From Clostridia bacterium (GTDB taxonomy: Bacteria > Bacillota > Clostridia > Christensenellales > UBA1242): a DNA stretch of 64,000 bases. The position numbers and the translations under genes were made by a program. Below are positions 34,401-42,129 of the stretch, piece after piece; positions within the stretch are counted from its first letter, which is position 1, and every line of letters starts with the position of its first letter. Location: assembly GCA_022793335.1 (NCBI GenBank), contig JAAWCQ010000003.1, positions 1 through 64,000 of the forward strand, given 5' to 3'. The notes under the pieces are model-generated. The model was not told where the DNA came from and ran no database searches. It saw only the letters and a program-made list of their open reading frames with translations.

Positions 34401-34925
34401 AATGATATTGAAAGCTTGGAAGATTTGAAAAATAAAGAGAGTTTTTTGAAGGAAAAGTTGAGTGATGGCTTTTTTGAAAGACTTGATTTAAAGCTTTTGT
34501 TTAAAAACATCATGGTGATTAAAAGTGTGACAAAAGATTTGAAACTTGTCAAAGAAAGAGAGTTTATCATGCAAAGCACGCCGAGTGAGCTTGGGCTTGA
34601 CAGCCTGAATGAAGAACTTTGTTTGCTTAACATAAATATTGCTGAAGATAAGGCTCAAAGCGAAGAAATTGGAATTGAACAAAATAGCTGTGAAGAGAAC
34701 CAACTTATTGTTCAAGGTATTGTCGACCTTTTTGCGATGGGCGAAAAACTTGTTTTAATTGACTATAAATATTCAAGTGAAAGAAATGAAAGGGCGCTTG
34801 TTGAGCGTTATCAAAACCAGATTAAGCTTTACAGCCTTGCTCTTGAAAAAGCTTTTGGAAGGGCTGTGGATGAAAAATATCTGCTTTCACTTAAGGAAGG
34901 AAAACTTATTAAAATTGATTTATAA
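31440..34925 (+). CDS. addA: ATP-dependent helicase/nuclease subunit A, AddA
   Basis: An 1161-residue UvrD-type helicase with a C-terminal RecB-type nuclease, partner of AddB. Walker A ASAGSGKT is at residues 29-36, the Q motif T-EEQ just before it, Walker B FIDEYQDTN and motif III GDIKQGIYGFR follow, motif V/VI around SVLTIHATKGLEYP and FYVAMTRAQNHL; the nuclease motif IDYKYSS is near the end. Length is near the family norm. It has its own promoter, so AddA and AddB may be made independently here. The stop codon lies in a 12-bp duplication (ATTGATTTATAA twice). Confidence 0.93.
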   Translation: MEEKTKKMGPTEEQVKILESKAKSLVISASAGSGKTYIVIEKLKKLICDLKVPVERLLVLTFTKVAAEEIKTRLTNAILSMEPSKKMLESLDALPLSDISTIDSFCEKIIKRNINKLEIDENFVILEEKSALKLKKMAFFATYQHFSQEEKEKFEDIYLGFKKDKGSIEECIYKIQDYFGAVEDEEDKLVYFEDVFHLNKKATDKLLSYFKECFKEARQVLDGLDTSSYTKSELEFVLKAYDIVGMNFDEDYFNTASTLAAFSLPALLGRHKEEVKRPLGRVKEQLKKAYDIAKKYSFIPNGARREAEEGRLPRAILSFYKYYINIYSSLKLKRAGLDFADIEKLAKKLLADDEVKKGLQEKYDYIFIDEYQDTNRLQESILKPIAEGGYFTAVGDIKQGIYGFRNASMEIMLSDIEEFSSKEDGDALYLNGNFRTDDAILSFVNRVFEKVMTKESVGIDYRSNSMLKGLKKFLPGSMKPVIVDILLKGENKKSEQACQEEETQISEIYSLEDDCLAGDDSQRQEVDAIISRIEQALEGEIYDSKLGKMRAVEYNDIALLFRGRSSLMKELVRKLRGLSVPVSADLKEELIDDYQIALLNSLLKLTINFKDDVSVAAVMCSPFGNFSIDELASIREGGESGKSFWQLIDEADDEKVVEFKKMIAQFKFEIQIFGINKALCKLFNRYDYYGYLALLPNYHEKISNLNNLFKMIKAGGLDFSTAGVIAALEGSYEIRSGEGNANSISVLTIHATKGLEYPIVILCGCGESLNKAYTKSYLISNKYGLGCYLNDFESMTRVPSPAFLAGKLELENREFVDEIMIFYVAMTRAQNHLFIVGSAKEKELIFDNVRLANSYLKFIFLGLGENFTEQLFSQGNVQTENLEFNIIPCEEEKTEEDIVEEKLNDFEEENPFESQIQAYDEFLYPNLKECKISLKNSVSGVMNALKPYEEGEKGEVEDESFSHRVHSREEAIQTGNAYHEALKIVDFNDIESLEDLKNKESFLKEKLSDGFFERLDLKLLFKNIMVIKSVTKDLKLVKEREFIMQSTPSELGLDSLNEELCLLNINIAEDKAQSEEIGIEQNSCEENQLIVQGIVDLFAMGEKLVLIDYKYSSERNERALVERYQNQIKLYSLALEKAFGRAVDEKYLLSLKEGKLIKIDL

Positions 34926-35246
34926 ATTGATTTATAAAATAAAATTGAATTGTAAATTTAGAATTGAATTGTAAATTTATTTTTCCATTTTGAAAGTTTT
35001 TAAGCCATGTTTTTGCGACGAAAAAGCATTCAAAAAGCATATACAAAGCGCTCAAAAAGCATGAAAATTTTGTTTAAAAATAATTGCAAAAAGGCTGGCG
35101 AAAATAATTCAAAAAAAATATTCAAAAAATTCCAAAAAAAATCAGAAAAAAATACTAAAAAAATATGAAAAAATTCCAAAAAAAAGCGTATTTTGTTAGT
35201 ATTTTTTTTTCATGTATGATATACTAACACTGAAAAGGGGAAGCTT
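34926..35246 (+). other. A-rich intergenic region with direct repeats
   Basis: No gene seen. An 18-bp direct repeat (34943-34960 and 34962-34979) is followed by words such as CAAAAAGCAT repeated irregularly and a very A-rich tract (about 35105-35190). AATACTAA (near 35150) and TTAGTATT (near 35197) could pair across a long loop before a T run as a weak terminator. A TATACT (about 35220-35225) may be the -10 of the next gene. Confidence 0.5.
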
Positions 35247-37556
35247 ATGTTATCAAATTTATTAACAGTAGATGGCGCTTTAAGAACATTTTTTTATCAA
35301 CTTACTGACGCTATTGGCTTTGGTGGCTATCTTGGAATTATAATTGCCGTTGAAGTTTTATTTATTTTACTGTTTGCTATTAAGTCAATTTTTTCTTATG
35401 AGCACCGTCTTAAAAGAAGTCTTGACAAGGCAAATGCGTGGTTGTTTAAAAACAAAAAACTGGATACCACAAATATTAAGCAATTTAATGATATCGTCAA
35501 AAAGGGACCAAAGCGTTTTGCTTATTATTGGCAACAATTTATGTTAAACCGTGATGGCGGCCCAACTGCCTATATGACAGAAGATAATATAATTGAAAAG
35601 CCACTTCGCACAAGCAGCTGGAAAAATAATGTAAAAAATCTTAGCATTACAACAGGTGTTTGGGCTGTGATTTCTTTTGTTTTGGGAATTGCTTCTCAGC
35701 AGACTTTTGAGCCTAAGTCTTTTGCCGTTGCACTCATTTTGCCAAGCATCGTTTTGCTTTTGGGACTTGTTGCAATCATTGCAATTAAGGGCAGACGCGT
35801 TTTAAATCTTGATGATATCTATCATCTTTATCATATTTTCAGCCGTTTTGTGACAAACGCTTGTGACTCTCTTCCTCCATATATTGATTTCAACCTTCTT
35901 TTTACTCCAAAAGAAATCGAAAATGGAAATGTTCAAATAAGAGAATATTATGAAGAAATGGCAAGAAAGGCGAAAGAAGAATTTGAAGAAGCCAAGAAAA
36001 ATGAAACAACCACTCTTGATTACAATTTCAGAGGCGTTGGAATGGATGGCAACTTGCTTTTAGAGCGTGCTATGAAAGAAAGTGAAGAATATATCGCTGT
36101 AAGAAGTGCCACTCGTTCTCAAATCGCTCAGATTGACGCGCAGAAAGAAGCGCTCAGAAGAAATTATGAAGATGTTCAGATGGACCTTCAAAGAAAACTT
36201 CAAGCTTCCAAAGAAAACATTCAAAAGCTTATTGAACAACAATCAACCACAACCAACCGTTTTGAAATTGGTCGTTTGAGAGAAAGACAGGACAAGGAAG
36301 TTAAGAGACAAGAGCAACTTCAATCTGACTACAACCAAGAAGAAACAAAATTCCAAACTTCAGTTGACGAGCTTGACAAAGAAATTGAAAGACTCAGCAG
36401 AGTTATCGTTGAATGTCTCGACAAAGCTGAAAAGGGTATGATTGCTGAATATCAATCATTCTTTAAAAAGGTTATGAAATCTGCTTACTCTGTTGCTGAC
36501 AGCAAAGTTAAGGCAGAAAAGAGGGCGCTTACTGACGAGCGTGATACAAGCGAAAGAGAGCTTATCAATGTTCAAACTCAAAACAAGAGATTGCTTGATG
36601 AAAATGTTACTTTAAGGGCAAGAATTGACGAACTTACTGCTGCAAATAATGGCGAAGAAAAAACTGAGGGCAATTATGACAACAATGGCAATTTTGTCTA
36701 TGTTGACGGCTCTTTCCATGATGAACGCGGATATTTCCACGATGTTGACGGCAAGGTCTATGATATGAATGGCATGCTTGTTGACGAAAAGGGAAAAGAA
36801 GCGGAAGATGAGGTCAAAGAAGAAGACCTTATAAATGAACAAATTGACAATTTTGGCACCTTTGTTGATGTTGAAGAAAAGGCTCCTGAAGTTGTTGAAC
36901 AAGATCTTAAAGCAGTTGAAGAGTTGCTTGACAAACCTCTTACTGATACAGATGCAGTTGACATGTTATTTGCTGAAGAAAAGGCAAGTGAGCCTGTGGC
37001 TGATTTGACTGAGACAGAAACTCCTGTTGCAGTTGAGCCTGAAAAGCAAGAAGAGACTCCTGCCCAGCCTGCTTTAGAAGCAGAAGAAGCAGCAGAAGAT
37101 GATGAAGAGGCTGCGCAAACTGATGAAGTTGTGGCCGAGAAAAAAGGCAGAGGTCGTCCCAAAAAAGAAGTGACTGAGCCTGTTTCAGATGTTCCAAAGA
37201 AAAGGGGGCGTCCAAGAAAAGAGGTTGAAGAGCCAATTTCTGAAGAGCCTAAAAAGAGAGGCAGACCAAGAAAGAACGCTGTTGCAACTGATGACGACAT
37301 TGCAAAAATAAATGAGCTTATAAGTGCTGAAGAAGAAAGATTTAACGGCGTGAAAGCTATGCTTGATGACAGCATAAATGAAGCTATGGGCAGTGCGGGC
37401 GCTGAGAGAGAAAAAGAGGAGATTATTGCCTCTGTTGAAGCGCTTAGAGAACAAGCTGAAAGCATGAGAGAAGGCAACAGCTCAAGTGAAGAGCTTGCAA
37501 AGGTCAACAAGCGTATTGAAGACCTTATCAAAGCATTGACTTCAATAAATGATTAA
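35247..37556 (+). CDS. Membrane-anchored coiled-coil protein with three AT-hooks
   Basis: A 769-residue protein. Hydrophobic segments lie at residues ~22-45 and as a pair at ~128-180, leaving a long cytoplasmic region. Residues ~230-470 are coiled coil; ~475-520 hold short repeats of the type NGNFVYVDG, RGYFHDVDG and DMNGMLVDEKG; ~520-630 are very acidic. Three basic AT-hook motifs with GRP cores (GRGRPKK near 634, RGRPRKE near 653, RGRPRKN near 670) follow, then a helical end. AT-hooks bind the minor groove of AT-rich DNA, so this could tether the AT-rich chromosome to the membrane. That function is inference; I do not recognise the family. Confidence 0.75.
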   Translation: MLSNLLTVDGALRTFFYQLTDAIGFGGYLGIIIAVEVLFILLFAIKSIFSYEHRLKRSLDKANAWLFKNKKLDTTNIKQFNDIVKKGPKRFAYYWQQFMLNRDGGPTAYMTEDNIIEKPLRTSSWKNNVKNLSITTGVWAVISFVLGIASQQTFEPKSFAVALILPSIVLLLGLVAIIAIKGRRVLNLDDIYHLYHIFSRFVTNACDSLPPYIDFNLLFTPKEIENGNVQIREYYEEMARKAKEEFEEAKKNETTTLDYNFRGVGMDGNLLLERAMKESEEYIAVRSATRSQIAQIDAQKEALRRNYEDVQMDLQRKLQASKENIQKLIEQQSTTTNRFEIGRLRERQDKEVKRQEQLQSDYNQEETKFQTSVDELDKEIERLSRVIVECLDKAEKGMIAEYQSFFKKVMKSAYSVADSKVKAEKRALTDERDTSERELINVQTQNKRLLDENVTLRARIDELTAANNGEEKTEGNYDNNGNFVYVDGSFHDERGYFHDVDGKVYDMNGMLVDEKGKEAEDEVKEEDLINEQIDNFGTFVDVEEKAPEVVEQDLKAVEELLDKPLTDTDAVDMLFAEEKASEPVADLTETETPVAVEPEKQEETPAQPALEAEEAAEDDEEAAQTDEVVAEKKGRGRPKKEVTEPVSDVPKKRGRPRKEVEEPISEEPKKRGRPRKNAVATDDDIAKINELISAEEERFNGVKAMLDDSINEAMGSAGAEREKEEIIASVEALREQAESMREGNSSSEELAKVNKRIEDLIKALTSIND

Positions 37557-37570
37557 AAAGAATAAAAAAG

Positions 37571-37597
37571 ACTGGCAGTTTTAATGTCAGTTTTTTT
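37571..37597 (+). terminator. Terminator of the AT-hook protein gene
   Basis: ACTGGCA (37571-37577) pairs with TGTCAGT (37585-37591), one G-U pair, then T residues. Confidence 0.75.
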
Positions 37598-37719
37598 GTT
37601 TTAAATGAAATTTTAAGAGTTGAATTATAAGGCAGATTTTTGTTTATAATCAAATAAAAAAGGGTGAAAGATTAAAATTTTAATACCGCTTTTTTGTAAG
37701 ATTTAAAAGTTTTTGACTA

Positions 37720-37748
37720 TTGACAAAGGGGATAAGATAATATATAAT
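37720..37748 (+). promoter_or_regulatory. Consensus SigA promoter of the 195-aa gene
   Basis: TTGACA (37720-37725), 17-bp spacer, TATAAT (37743-37748): a perfect match, predicting strong constitutive expression. Confidence 0.85.
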
Positions 37749-37773
37749 AAATAAAGAAATTGAGAGGAAATTT

Positions 37774-38361
37774 ATGTTTGAAAAGCTGAAAGCTAAAAAA
37801 GCAATGAAATTGCTCAGCGACCCAAAAGTTTTAAATGAAGTAATGAAAGAATTAAAATGTCCAGAGGGGGCAGCTTTTTTGAAAAATAGTGAAAAATATA
37901 ACAAAGCAGCTCAAACAATCAAAACAGCAAGAAACAACGAGGTCTATGACACTTCAAGACTGTTTATTGGACATATAGGCACGGTGACATGTAAGGAGGG
38001 AGAGCAAGAAGGATATTTCAACATGCATTTTGACCGAAGGAAAGTTGCTGTTCTTGAGTTGTTGCCAGATAAAGTAACTCATGATATGTGGTTGCATGAT
38101 AAATTAAGATATTATAATTATGCTGCAGATCACTATAGAGTGGTTTCAGAGGCTACAATACTTCCTGTAATAAATCGTTATATAGGTGGTAATGTGAAAA
38201 CAGTTTGGAAGATTGGAATAAAGCATTTATCAGAAGTTATTGACACTGCCGCCCATCCTACAATGTCCAAAAATGATATCATAAGATTTGAAAAATATGT
38301 TTTGAATGGCAATGAACAATCTTTCGTGACTGCAAATGGTGACGAAATTGAGATTGAATGA
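37774..38361 (+). CDS. Hypothetical protein, 195 aa
   Basis: Not recognised. A soluble protein whose first ~55 residues are helical (MFEKLKAKKAMKLLSDPKVL), followed by a mixed region with LFIGHIGTVTCKEGEQEGYF and a conserved-looking HDMWLHDKLRYYNYAADHYR stretch. No signal peptide or membrane segment. A GAGAGG ribosome site and a perfect promoter suggest a well-expressed gene. It is monocistronic with its own terminator. Confidence 0.6.
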   Translation: MFEKLKAKKAMKLLSDPKVLNEVMKELKCPEGAAFLKNSEKYNKAAQTIKTARNNEVYDTSRLFIGHIGTVTCKEGEQEGYFNMHFDRRKVAVLELLPDKVTHDMWLHDKLRYYNYAADHYRVVSEATILPVINRYIGGNVKTVWKIGIKHLSEVIDTAAHPTMSKNDIIRFEKYVLNGNEQSFVTANGDEIEIE

Positions 38362-38392
38362 TTTTGTTAAATTGAAAAATGATAAATATTAA

Positions 38393-38422
38393 AAAGCACT
38401 CTAAAGTTTAGAGCGCTTTTTT
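38393..38422 (+). terminator. Terminator of the 195-aa gene
   Basis: Arms AAAGCACTCTAAA and TTTAGAGCGCTTT (between 38393 and 38420) pair with one mismatch, followed by T residues. Confidence 0.75.
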
Positions 38423-38486
38423 TATTTAAAAGTTTTTAAATTTTGTTTGTTGCTTTTGTTTTAATTTTCTTTGACCTTCAATAATT

Positions 38487-39140
38487 TTAATCTTCCTTTT
38501 CAATTTGTTTTTCCTTTTCAAGAATTTCTTTCATGACCTTTTCAAAAAGCTCTTTATTGACAGCAAATGTTTGCATCTGTTTTAAAAACTCTTGGCTTTT
38601 TGGGGCAGGTAGATAAAATTTCACACTGCCATTTTCGCCAAATCGTTTTTGAATTTGCTCATGTATTCCGTCGAGATGTTGGCTTAATGAATACTGCGGA
38701 AAATTGAATATAGAGAAGTCCCATGCTCGCATAAGCGAAATGGAAATGTCATTGTCTTTATCGGCGTCACTGACAATCTTCCCATATATGCTGCGAGGCA
38801 CTCTGCCTGTAGAGGTGGAGTGGTCAGCACACGCCTGTGCAATGGTGATTATTTCATCATTGTCGAAATATTTTTTTAAATTCTCATCTTGAATTACACA
38901 ATCATAAGAAAACTTTGCATGGCCTTTGCGGGCAATTGTCATGCCCATATCATGAAAGGCGGCTGCGGTGTAAACCATGTTGATATCAACTGACGGGTCA
39001 TTTAAAAATTGTGCAATTTCTAAACTGCGAGAAATGACCGCTTTTGCGTGCCTTGAGTCATGGCCATGGTCGAATGTGTCATAAGTTGGAATTATTTTTT
39101 CTTCTATATATTTTTTAAGATTATCGTTTAACTTGTCCAT
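38487..39140 (-). CDS. HD-domain phosphohydrolase
   Basis: A 217-residue cytosolic protein of the HD superfamily. The metal site is H (HDSRHAKAV), HD (AAFHDMGM), a further DHS (ACADHSTS) and D (VSDADKDND). HD enzymes hydrolyse phosphate esters of nucleotides or similar compounds; the subgroup resembles small uncharacterised YedJ-like HD proteins. Substrate unknown. An AAGGA site precedes the ATG at 39140. It is convergent with the 195-aa gene. Confidence 0.85.
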   Translation of the reverse strand: MDKLNDNLKKYIEEKIIPTYDTFDHGHDSRHAKAVISRSLEIAQFLNDPSVDINMVYTAAAFHDMGMTIARKGHAKFSYDCVIQDENLKKYFDNDEIITIAQACADHSTSTGRVPRSIYGKIVSDADKDNDISISLMRAWDFSIFNFPQYSLSQHLDGIHEQIQKRFGENGSVKFYLPAPKSQEFLKQMQTFAVNKELFEKVMKEILEKEKQIEKED

Positions 39141-39293
39141 TTTTTATCCTTAATTTAACATATTTATTTTATTTTTTTTCAGTAGTAGTTGGCGTTTAAA
39201 CTGAGCATTTAAATTGCTCAGTCAGCTTTAAAGTGTTGCCTTTTAATAGATAAACCAGTTTTTAATCTTGTCTTTTATTAAGAGCTAGGCTGC

Positions 39294-39728
39294 TTAAAAT
39301 GTGGTCGGCAAGATTATTACAATAATTGCAAGTGTTAGCACTGCTATAAGCATTAAAATATTTAAGATTAAAAATATAATGCTGGTGATTTTGATGGCTT
39401 TTGAATTTGACTTTGAGCCAAAGCCAGCTGTGCAAACGCCTGCAACAGAGCATATAAAAGCTGGGATAAAGGTAAGCCAGCTATAAGTGAACAGAAACAT
39501 GAAAAACCAAAATATTGTTTTAGCTTCGTCTTCAAGATTTATTAACTTCATTAAAAAATATAATGTTAAACCGCCAAAAACACAGGCAAGGCAAAACATA
39601 ACAATTGAGACAATCATAGGCACCATGCCTTGAGGTTTTTGTCGAGATTGCTGAAAGTTTTGCGAATTTATATTTGAATTTTGAGAGGTTTGACTGAAGT
39701 TTGGAATATTTATTTGATTATTATCCAT
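39294..39728 (-). CDS. Small integral membrane protein with Q/N/S-rich N-terminus
   Basis: A 144-residue protein. Residues 1-33 are rich in glutamine, asparagine and serine (NQINIPNFSQTSQNSNINSQ); three hydrophobic segments follow (about 36-62, 70-98 and 110-142). This layout resembles DUF4190-type proteins, whose function is unknown. The GGAGA site precedes the ATG at 39728 and a good promoter lies upstream on the minus strand. Confidence 0.7.
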   Translation of the reverse strand: MDNNQINIPNFSQTSQNSNINSQNFQQSRQKPQGMVPMIVSIVMFCLACVFGGLTLYFLMKLINLEDEAKTIFWFFMFLFTYSWLTFIPAFICSVAGVCTAGFGSKSNSKAIKITSIIFLILNILMLIAVLTLAIIVIILPTTF

Positions 39729-39748
39729 ATCTTTTCTCCTGCAGTTTT

Positions 39749-39777
39749 AGTATATTTTGTTTTATTTAAATTGTCAA
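39749..39777 (-). promoter_or_regulatory. SigA promoter of the small membrane protein gene
   Basis: Minus strand TTGACA (39772-39777), 17-bp spacer, TATACT (39749-39754). Confidence 0.8.
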
Positions 39778-39900
39778 TGATTATGATTTTTAAATTGTGC
39801 AGATTTTGCTATAATTTGAATTTTCATGCTTGCTTGGCTGTTATTTTAATGATTTGACAAAATATTGAAATTTTGGCATACTTAATAGAAAGAGGATGTT

Positions 39901-40644
39901 ATGAATAATACAGAAATTATATGTTTGATAATCGCTTCTATAATAGCGGCTTTGGCGCTTGTTGCACTTGTAATGAGGTTTGTCCTTTTAGTAAAATACT
40001 GGGTACTTAATAAAAAACAGGCGGCAACTGGCATTTCTGCAAGAGATGTTGCAAGAAAATTCTTGGATGAAAATGGAATGCAAGATGTGAGAGTTGAGCG
40101 GGTGGGCTTTTTTCGCATGCTGTTTTTCGGCAACCATTACAGCGTTATGAAAAAGACAATCTACCTTAGAAAATCAATTATCTATAAAAATTCAATCACA
40201 GCAATCAGCGTTGCACTTCAAAAGGTTGGACTTGCAATGCAACATAAAAACAAAGAAAAAGGTTTTATGACAAGATATGTCTTTCAAATTTTGTCCTTTT
40301 TCAGTCCACTCATTTTTTACACAATTGTAATTGCAGGTGTTGTAATTGATTTTGTTTCTGGTTTTACTGGCACAGTTTCAATTGTGGCAATAATCGTGGC
40401 CTTTGCCTATTATCTTTTGGTGTTTTTCTGCCTGCTGTTTACAATCAAAGTTGAAAGCAGGGCGAATAAACAGTCAATTTATATGATTGAAAATTCTCAG
40501 ATTTTAAGTGAAGTGGATGTGCGATTGGCAAAAGAGCTTTTAGACACCTATGTAATAATTGATATTTTAGATTTTGTTATTTCAATATTGAAAATCTTCT
40601 ATTATATCATAAAGTTTTTCTCAAAATTTAAAAGAGTAAAATAA
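39901..40644 (+). CDS. YugP-like (zinc peptidase family) membrane protein lacking the HExxH site
   Basis: A 247-residue membrane protein with an N-terminal helix (about 5-35), two or three further helices (about 135-185) and a hydrophobic C-terminus. The stretch TGISARDVARKFLDENGMQDVR through NHYSVMKKTIYLRKSIIY and AISVALQKVGLAMQH aligns by eye with YugP-type zinc metallopeptidases (Zn_peptidase_2), where the equivalent of QKVGL is the catalytic HEVGH. Both zinc histidines and the glutamate are replaced (Q, K, L), so it should be catalytically dead. It might act as a regulatory pseudoprotease. An AGAGGATG ribosome region precedes the ATG. Confidence 0.7.
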   Translation: MNNTEIICLIIASIIAALALVALVMRFVLLVKYWVLNKKQAATGISARDVARKFLDENGMQDVRVERVGFFRMLFFGNHYSVMKKTIYLRKSIIYKNSITAISVALQKVGLAMQHKNKEKGFMTRYVFQILSFFSPLIFYTIVIAGVVIDFVSGFTGTVSIVAIIVAFAYYLLVFFCLLFTIKVESRANKQSIYMIENSQILSEVDVRLAKELLDTYVIIDILDFVISILKIFYYIIKFFSKFKRVK

Positions 40645-40650
40645 AAAAAA

Positions 40651-40697
40651 TATTGCAAACTGAGTTTGTTTGCCACAGCTGAAACTGTGGCTTTTTT
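40651..40697 (+). terminator. GCAAACTGAGTTTG element plus terminator
   Basis: A near-palindromic 14-mer (40655-40668) is followed by GCCACAG (40672-40678), loop, CTGTGGC (40685-40691) and a T run. The same combination occurs at about 50029-50080. It ends the plus-strand YugP-like gene. Confidence 0.7.
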
Positions 40698-40701
40698 ATT
40701 A

Positions 40702-41094
40702 TCAAAATATTTTGGCAAGAGCAATTGGTGCCCGACATACAGAACAAGCGTCTTTAAATATATCAATGCCTTCAAATTCTTTTTTGGTTTCTGCAAGAAA
40801 AAAGGCATAACCTATGATAAGGTCATTTATTATATAAAAAGGTTGTCCAGTGCCAAAATATTTGAATATCATTTTTTGATAGGGTGGATTGTTTTCGATA
40901 AAGTCAGATATTAAATTAAACAGCTTTGCACTATTCTGATTGCGTTCGTTATCATTTTTATTGTCATCCCCAAATATAATGTCATCAGAAATAAAAGATG
41001 ACATTTCTTGAAATAAATCATTGCATAAAAAATGGAGTATTTCTTTGTTCGGAAATAAATATTCCATCCATTTTTGTTTTTGTTCATTTGTCAT
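40702..41094 (-). CDS. Hypothetical protein, 130 aa, island gene
   Basis: Not recognised. An acidic, soluble protein (MTNEQKQKWMEYLFPNKEIL at the start; SVCRAPIALAKIF at the end). A GAGAGGG ribosome site precedes the ATG at 41094. It is the last of three minus-strand small genes that begin beside the 32-bp dyad and is probably cotranscribed with them. Its stop codon lies just inside the terminator of the opposite gene. Confidence 0.6.
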   Translation of the reverse strand: MTNEQKQKWMEYLFPNKEILHFLCNDLFQEMSSFISDDIIFGDDNKNDNERNQNSAKLFNLISDFIENNPPYQKMIFKYFGTGQPFYIINDLIIGYAFFLAETKKEFEGIDIFKDACSVCRAPIALAKIF

Positions 41095-41104
41095 GATACC
41101 CTCT

Positions 41105-41326
41105 CTATATTTTCTCTATTATGATTTGCGTGTAAGTCAAATAAGAAAAGTCAATCATAATATCGCCGACAAGTTTTGCGTTTATAAAAAGGTCTTCAAG
41201 TGCCTCTTTAAGATAGACCATTAAATCTTCAGTGTTTCTTAGCTTGAGTTTGTTTATGACGCTGTCTTTTTCAAAAGAGCTGTTGCCATAATTAAAATTG
41301 TGTTTTTTAATGTAATCATTGTTCAT
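41105..41326 (-). CDS. Hypothetical protein, 73 aa, island gene
   Basis: Not recognised. A small protein (MNNDYIKKHNFNYGNSSFEK, then LKEALEDLFINAKLVGDIMI) with a clear AAGGAGA ribosome site before the ATG at 41326. It ends 10 bp before the 130-aa gene begins, consistent with an operon. Confidence 0.6.
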   Translation of the reverse strand: MNNDYIKKHNFNYGNSSFEKDSVINKLKLRNTEDLMVYLKEALEDLFINAKLVGDIMIDFSYLTYTQIIIEKI

Positions 41327-41377
41327 TTTTTAATCTCCTTATATTTTTGTTTTGTTAACTTTTGTGGGTGGACTTTT

Positions 41378-41521
41378 TCAGTCCACTTTTTTTGTTGTGA
41401 TTTTCACATTTATGCCATTTTCAAGACATACAATGACAGCATCGTTTTCAATAATGGTCTTATTTGCAATTTCCATCTTTAAACAAGCCTTAATGCTTTC
41501 TATTACATTTGTGTTGTTCAT
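41378..41521 (-). CDS. Small hypothetical protein, 47 aa, first gene of the minus-strand island operon
   Basis: A 47-residue frame (MNNTNVIESIKACLKMEIAN at the start, KITTKKVD at the end) with a strong GGAGGG ribosome site (41529-41535). Like the 73-aa product it starts with MNN. It is the gene nearest the 32-bp dyad. Function unknown; small size and position recall early phage or antitoxin-type genes, but nothing more specific is visible. Confidence 0.5.
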   Translation of the reverse strand: MNNTNVIESIKACLKMEIANKTIIENDAVIVCLENGINVKITTKKVD

Positions 41522-41541
41522 TTAATATCCCTCCTTAATAT

Positions 41542-41573
41542 TGTAACTAAAATGCCTAGGCATATCTGTTACA
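41542..41573. promoter_or_regulatory. 32-bp dyad operator between divergent island genes
   Basis: Two nested inverted repeats share one centre (between 41557 and 41558): inner ATGCCT/AGGCAT (41552-41563) and outer TGTAAC/GTTACA (41542-41547 and 41568-41573). It lies in the divergent region between the minus-strand small genes and the double-XRE gene, and looks like a binding site for a dimer of dimers. Confidence 0.7.
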
Positions 41574-41668
41574 CAAATCAATTGTATCATCTTTTCCTAT
41601 AAAATAAATAATGACAAAACAATTTTTTTTAAGAAGAATGTCATATTTTGTCGAATATAAGGAGTGTT

Positions 41669-42103
41669 ATGGAAGAATTTAGAGAAATTCTTAAAGATTT
41701 GATTATGGAAACTGGGATGTCATTAAGACAACTTGAAAAAGAAAGCGGGGTTTCTGCTATGCAGTTCAGCCGTTATTTAAGAGGGGCAATTCCTACTATT
41801 GAAGTAGTTTTAAGAATTGCGAAATATTTTAATTGTAGTGTGGATTTTTTGTTTGGCTTGGACAGTGAGAAAAACACCAAAAAATATACAACTTATGACT
41901 TTAAAATTGAAGGTTTTGTAGATAGATATTGCAAGTTGTTAAAGAAGAACAATATTACGAATTATAAATTTGCGCAAACTAGCATGTTTGATGAAAGCAT
42001 AATTAGACACTGGAGAGCTGGTACTACTCCAAGGCTTGATATAGTTTTTGTAATTGCCAAAGACCTTGGTGGTTCTATGGATGAGTTGATAGGAAGATAT
42101 TAG
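41669..42103 (+). CDS. Double XRE helix-turn-helix protein
   Basis: A 144-residue protein. The first helix-turn-helix covers residues ~1-62 (ETGMSLRQLEKESGVSAMQF; IAKYFNCSVDFLFGL) and a second, more diverged copy covers ~75-140 (KKNNITNYKFAQTSMFDESI; IAKDLGGSMDELIG). Two tandem XRE folds could bind the nested dyad at 41542. The AAGGAG site selects the ATG at 41669 over an in-frame start at 41648. The KilA-N gene follows after 26 bp and is probably cotranscribed. Confidence 0.8.
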   Translation: MEEFREILKDLIMETGMSLRQLEKESGVSAMQFSRYLRGAIPTIEVVLRIAKYFNCSVDFLFGLDSEKNTKKYTTYDFKIEGFVDRYCKLLKKNNITNYKFAQTSMFDESIIRHWRAGTTPRLDIVFVIAKDLGGSMDELIGRY

Positions 42104-42129
42104 AATAAGATATGATGCAAGGAGTTTAA

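Noticed and set aside
41371-41400. Terminator of the minus-strand 47-aa gene
   Set aside because: GTGGACT/AGTCCAC has its T run on the plus strand, so it would act on plus-strand read-through, not on the minus-strand operon.
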